A stretch of 64,000 bases of DNA from DATLMR01 sp964615905 (lineage in GTDB: Bacteria > Acidobacteriota > Blastocatellia > UBA7656). Where the stretch lies: the NCBI GenBank assembly GCA_964615905.1, contig CAZTUB010000003.1, positions 310,001 through 374,000 of the forward strand. The letters run 5' to 3'. Of the stretch, positions 62,944 to 64,000 are shown piece by piece. The first letter of the stretch is position 1, and the number at the start of each line of letters is the position of its first letter. The position numbers and the translations under genes are program-made. The notes below the pieces were generated by a model that was given only the letters and a program-made list of their open reading frames with translations, did no database searches and was not told where the DNA came from.

Positions 62944-62959
62944 GGCAATAGCCGTGCCA
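62944..62959 (-). promoter_or_regulatory. Candidate sigma54 (RpoN) promoter
   Basis: Minus-strand TGGCACG-GCTA-TTGCC fits the -24/-12 consensus with the exact GG-N10-GC spacing. Transcription would start near 62933, about 45 bases before the glycine-zipper ATG. Nothing else is recognisable in the 352-base gap (62887-63238). Confidence 0.55.
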
Positions 62960-63238
62960 GCCCGCGATTACCGGGCGCGGGGCCGAAGCCAAATCATTTC
63001 AATGACTTGGCAGCCTGCCCTCAATGCTCGTTCTCTGAAAAGTAAACGATATGGTGTCCACGACTGACGAACTGGTCGGTGGCTGGTGACCTCCGGCCAC
63101 GGGCGGCTGCCTGAGATTACTATTCTGCGCGGTTTTGGGTTGTGTTATATTTCCGGCGTCCGAACTTTATCCACCGCTACGCCTGCCCCTTTCGGTTCTA
63201 TTGCTTAAACCAAGCTTGATTGATGATGGGGTATCGTC

Positions 63239-64000
63239 ATGAAAATCCGAACTTCGCCCGTTATTATCGCGCTCGTCTTGCTTCCGCTGCTTGCCGGGAG
63301 CGCGCTGCCGCACCCGGCACTCATACTCGATACACGGCCTGCGCCTGCGGCGGCTCACACGGCTCGAACCGCCTCGATAGACTCCATAGTCCCGCGCGAC
63401 GGCGTTCAGTTTTATCTTGAGCTTCGCAAAGGCGGGCTTATGCAGATGAGCGGGGCGGCGACCGCACTCGCTCCGTTTGCCAAAGTCTTTACCTCTGGCG
63501 CGAAAGGGCCGGGTTCGGCCGAGCTTGCGGGGTTTATGATGAGCCATCTCGGCACGCTTGCGAATTCGCGTGTAGCGATTGTCGGGTACGGTCAGGGCCA
63601 GACCGCTGCCGTTATCGAGACGGCGAGCCCTGCCGACGCAGACCAGCTTCGCGCCGACATCGCGCGGCTGTTTGCCAACAGCCAGACGGGGATGGATGTG
63701 GGAGTGGAGGGGCCTGTCGTTATGGCCGGGACGCGTGACACGGTTGTGAGGCTCGCCGGGAGTTCGGGCGAGGTTCCGCTCAGCGCGGACCAGGAATTTA
63801 TGCAGGCGCGGGCGCGATTTGCCGACGACCCGTTTTTCGGCTACGTCGAGATAACCAGAGCGCCTGTCCCGTGGCCTTCGACGGTCGATGCGGCACAGAG
63901 CGCAGCTTACACCGCGGGTGCTATGTCCGCGCTCAACAGTATGCCGTACGCGGTCGCGGTCGGAGGCTCGCTCGACTCGAACACGGCCAGCCTGCGCGCG
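63239..64000 (+). CDS. Exported protein of unknown function (3' truncated)
   Basis: 254 codons, open to the window end. It begins MKIRTSPVIIALVLLPLLAG, a signal peptide. The mature part (VPRDGVQFYLELRKGGLMQM, GSAELAGFMMSHLGTLANSR, ARFADDPFFGYVEITRAP) resembles exported proteins of the DUF3352 type in layout, a loose impression. No catalytic motif is visible in the part present. It is divergent from the glycine-zipper gene. Confidence 0.75.
   Translation, partial: MKIRTSPVIIALVLLPLLAGSALPHPALILDTRPAPAAAHTARTASIDSIVPRDGVQFYLELRKGGLMQMSGAATALAPFAKVFTSGAKGPGSAELAGFMMSHLGTLANSRVAIVGYGQGQTAAVIETASPADADQLRADIARLFANSQTGMDVGVEGPVVMAGTRDTVVRLAGSSGEVPLSADQEFMQARARFADDPFFGYVEITRAPVPWPSTVDAAQSAAYTAGAMSALNSMPYAVAVGGSLDSNTASLRA

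Overview
This is a GC-rich window from a diderm bacterium. It carries lipid A/Kdo genes (waaA, lpxK), a secretin-based type IV pilus operon, SurA-like periplasmic foldases and lipoproteins. The mix of genes (DUF11 giant surface protein, Clp-like ATPase beside a YbjN protein, EF-P with an unusual loop, split biotin carboxylase/BCCP pair, roadblock protein after pilQ) suggests Acidobacteriota, perhaps Blastocatellia. That assignment is inference, because no rRNA gene is present. No tRNA, CRISPR array, insertion sequence or integrase was found.

Layout. 1-5.4 kb: the 3' part of mfd and two SurA/PrsA-like isomerases, closed by a terminator. 5.4-11.2 kb: an S4 RNA-binding protein, a membrane-protein pair, a thioesterase, a CsbD-like protein, a deoxyhypusine-synthase-like enzyme, an M20 amidohydrolase and a TSUP exporter. 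11.3-13.4 kb: an envelope-stress module (Spy-like, ECF sigma, anti-sigma, Spy-like). 13.4-16.6 kb: a hybrid histidine kinase. 16.9-22.1 kb: greA, a CDP-alcohol phosphatidyltransferase, a zinc-ribbon/GspG-like fusion, biotin carboxylase plus BCCP, and a secreted YxDGY-repeat protein. 22.2-23.5 kb: an alpha-oxoamine synthase.

24-38.8 kb is the main accessory region. GNAT, DUF6916-like and GNAT genes are tightly packed. A divergent Tat-exported DUF6916-like gene follows, then three tandem phage-tail-collar genes behind a strong sigma70-type promoter, then a 3444-residue secreted protein with 15 DUF11 repeats. No phage structural, lysis or integration genes accompany the collar genes, so this looks like a chromosomal surface or secreted system rather than a prophage.

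38.9-42.2 kb holds a small unknown protein, a ClpA/B/C-like double AAA+ protein whose second ATPase ring has lost its catalytic residues, and a YbjN protein. Housekeeping and hypothetical genes follow (coaE, M20 peptidase, redoxin-like, mocA-like, GlsB-like, HEAT-like, secA).

52.1-59.2 kb is a type IV pilus operon, pilMNOPQ, plus a roadblock/LC7 gene. It is preceded by a promoter and a clear class I cyclic-di-GMP (GEMM-I) riboswitch, so pilus assembly is probably under direct second-messenger control. The window closes with efp, waaA, lpxK, a glycine-zipper protein behind a candidate sigma54 promoter, and a truncated exported protein.
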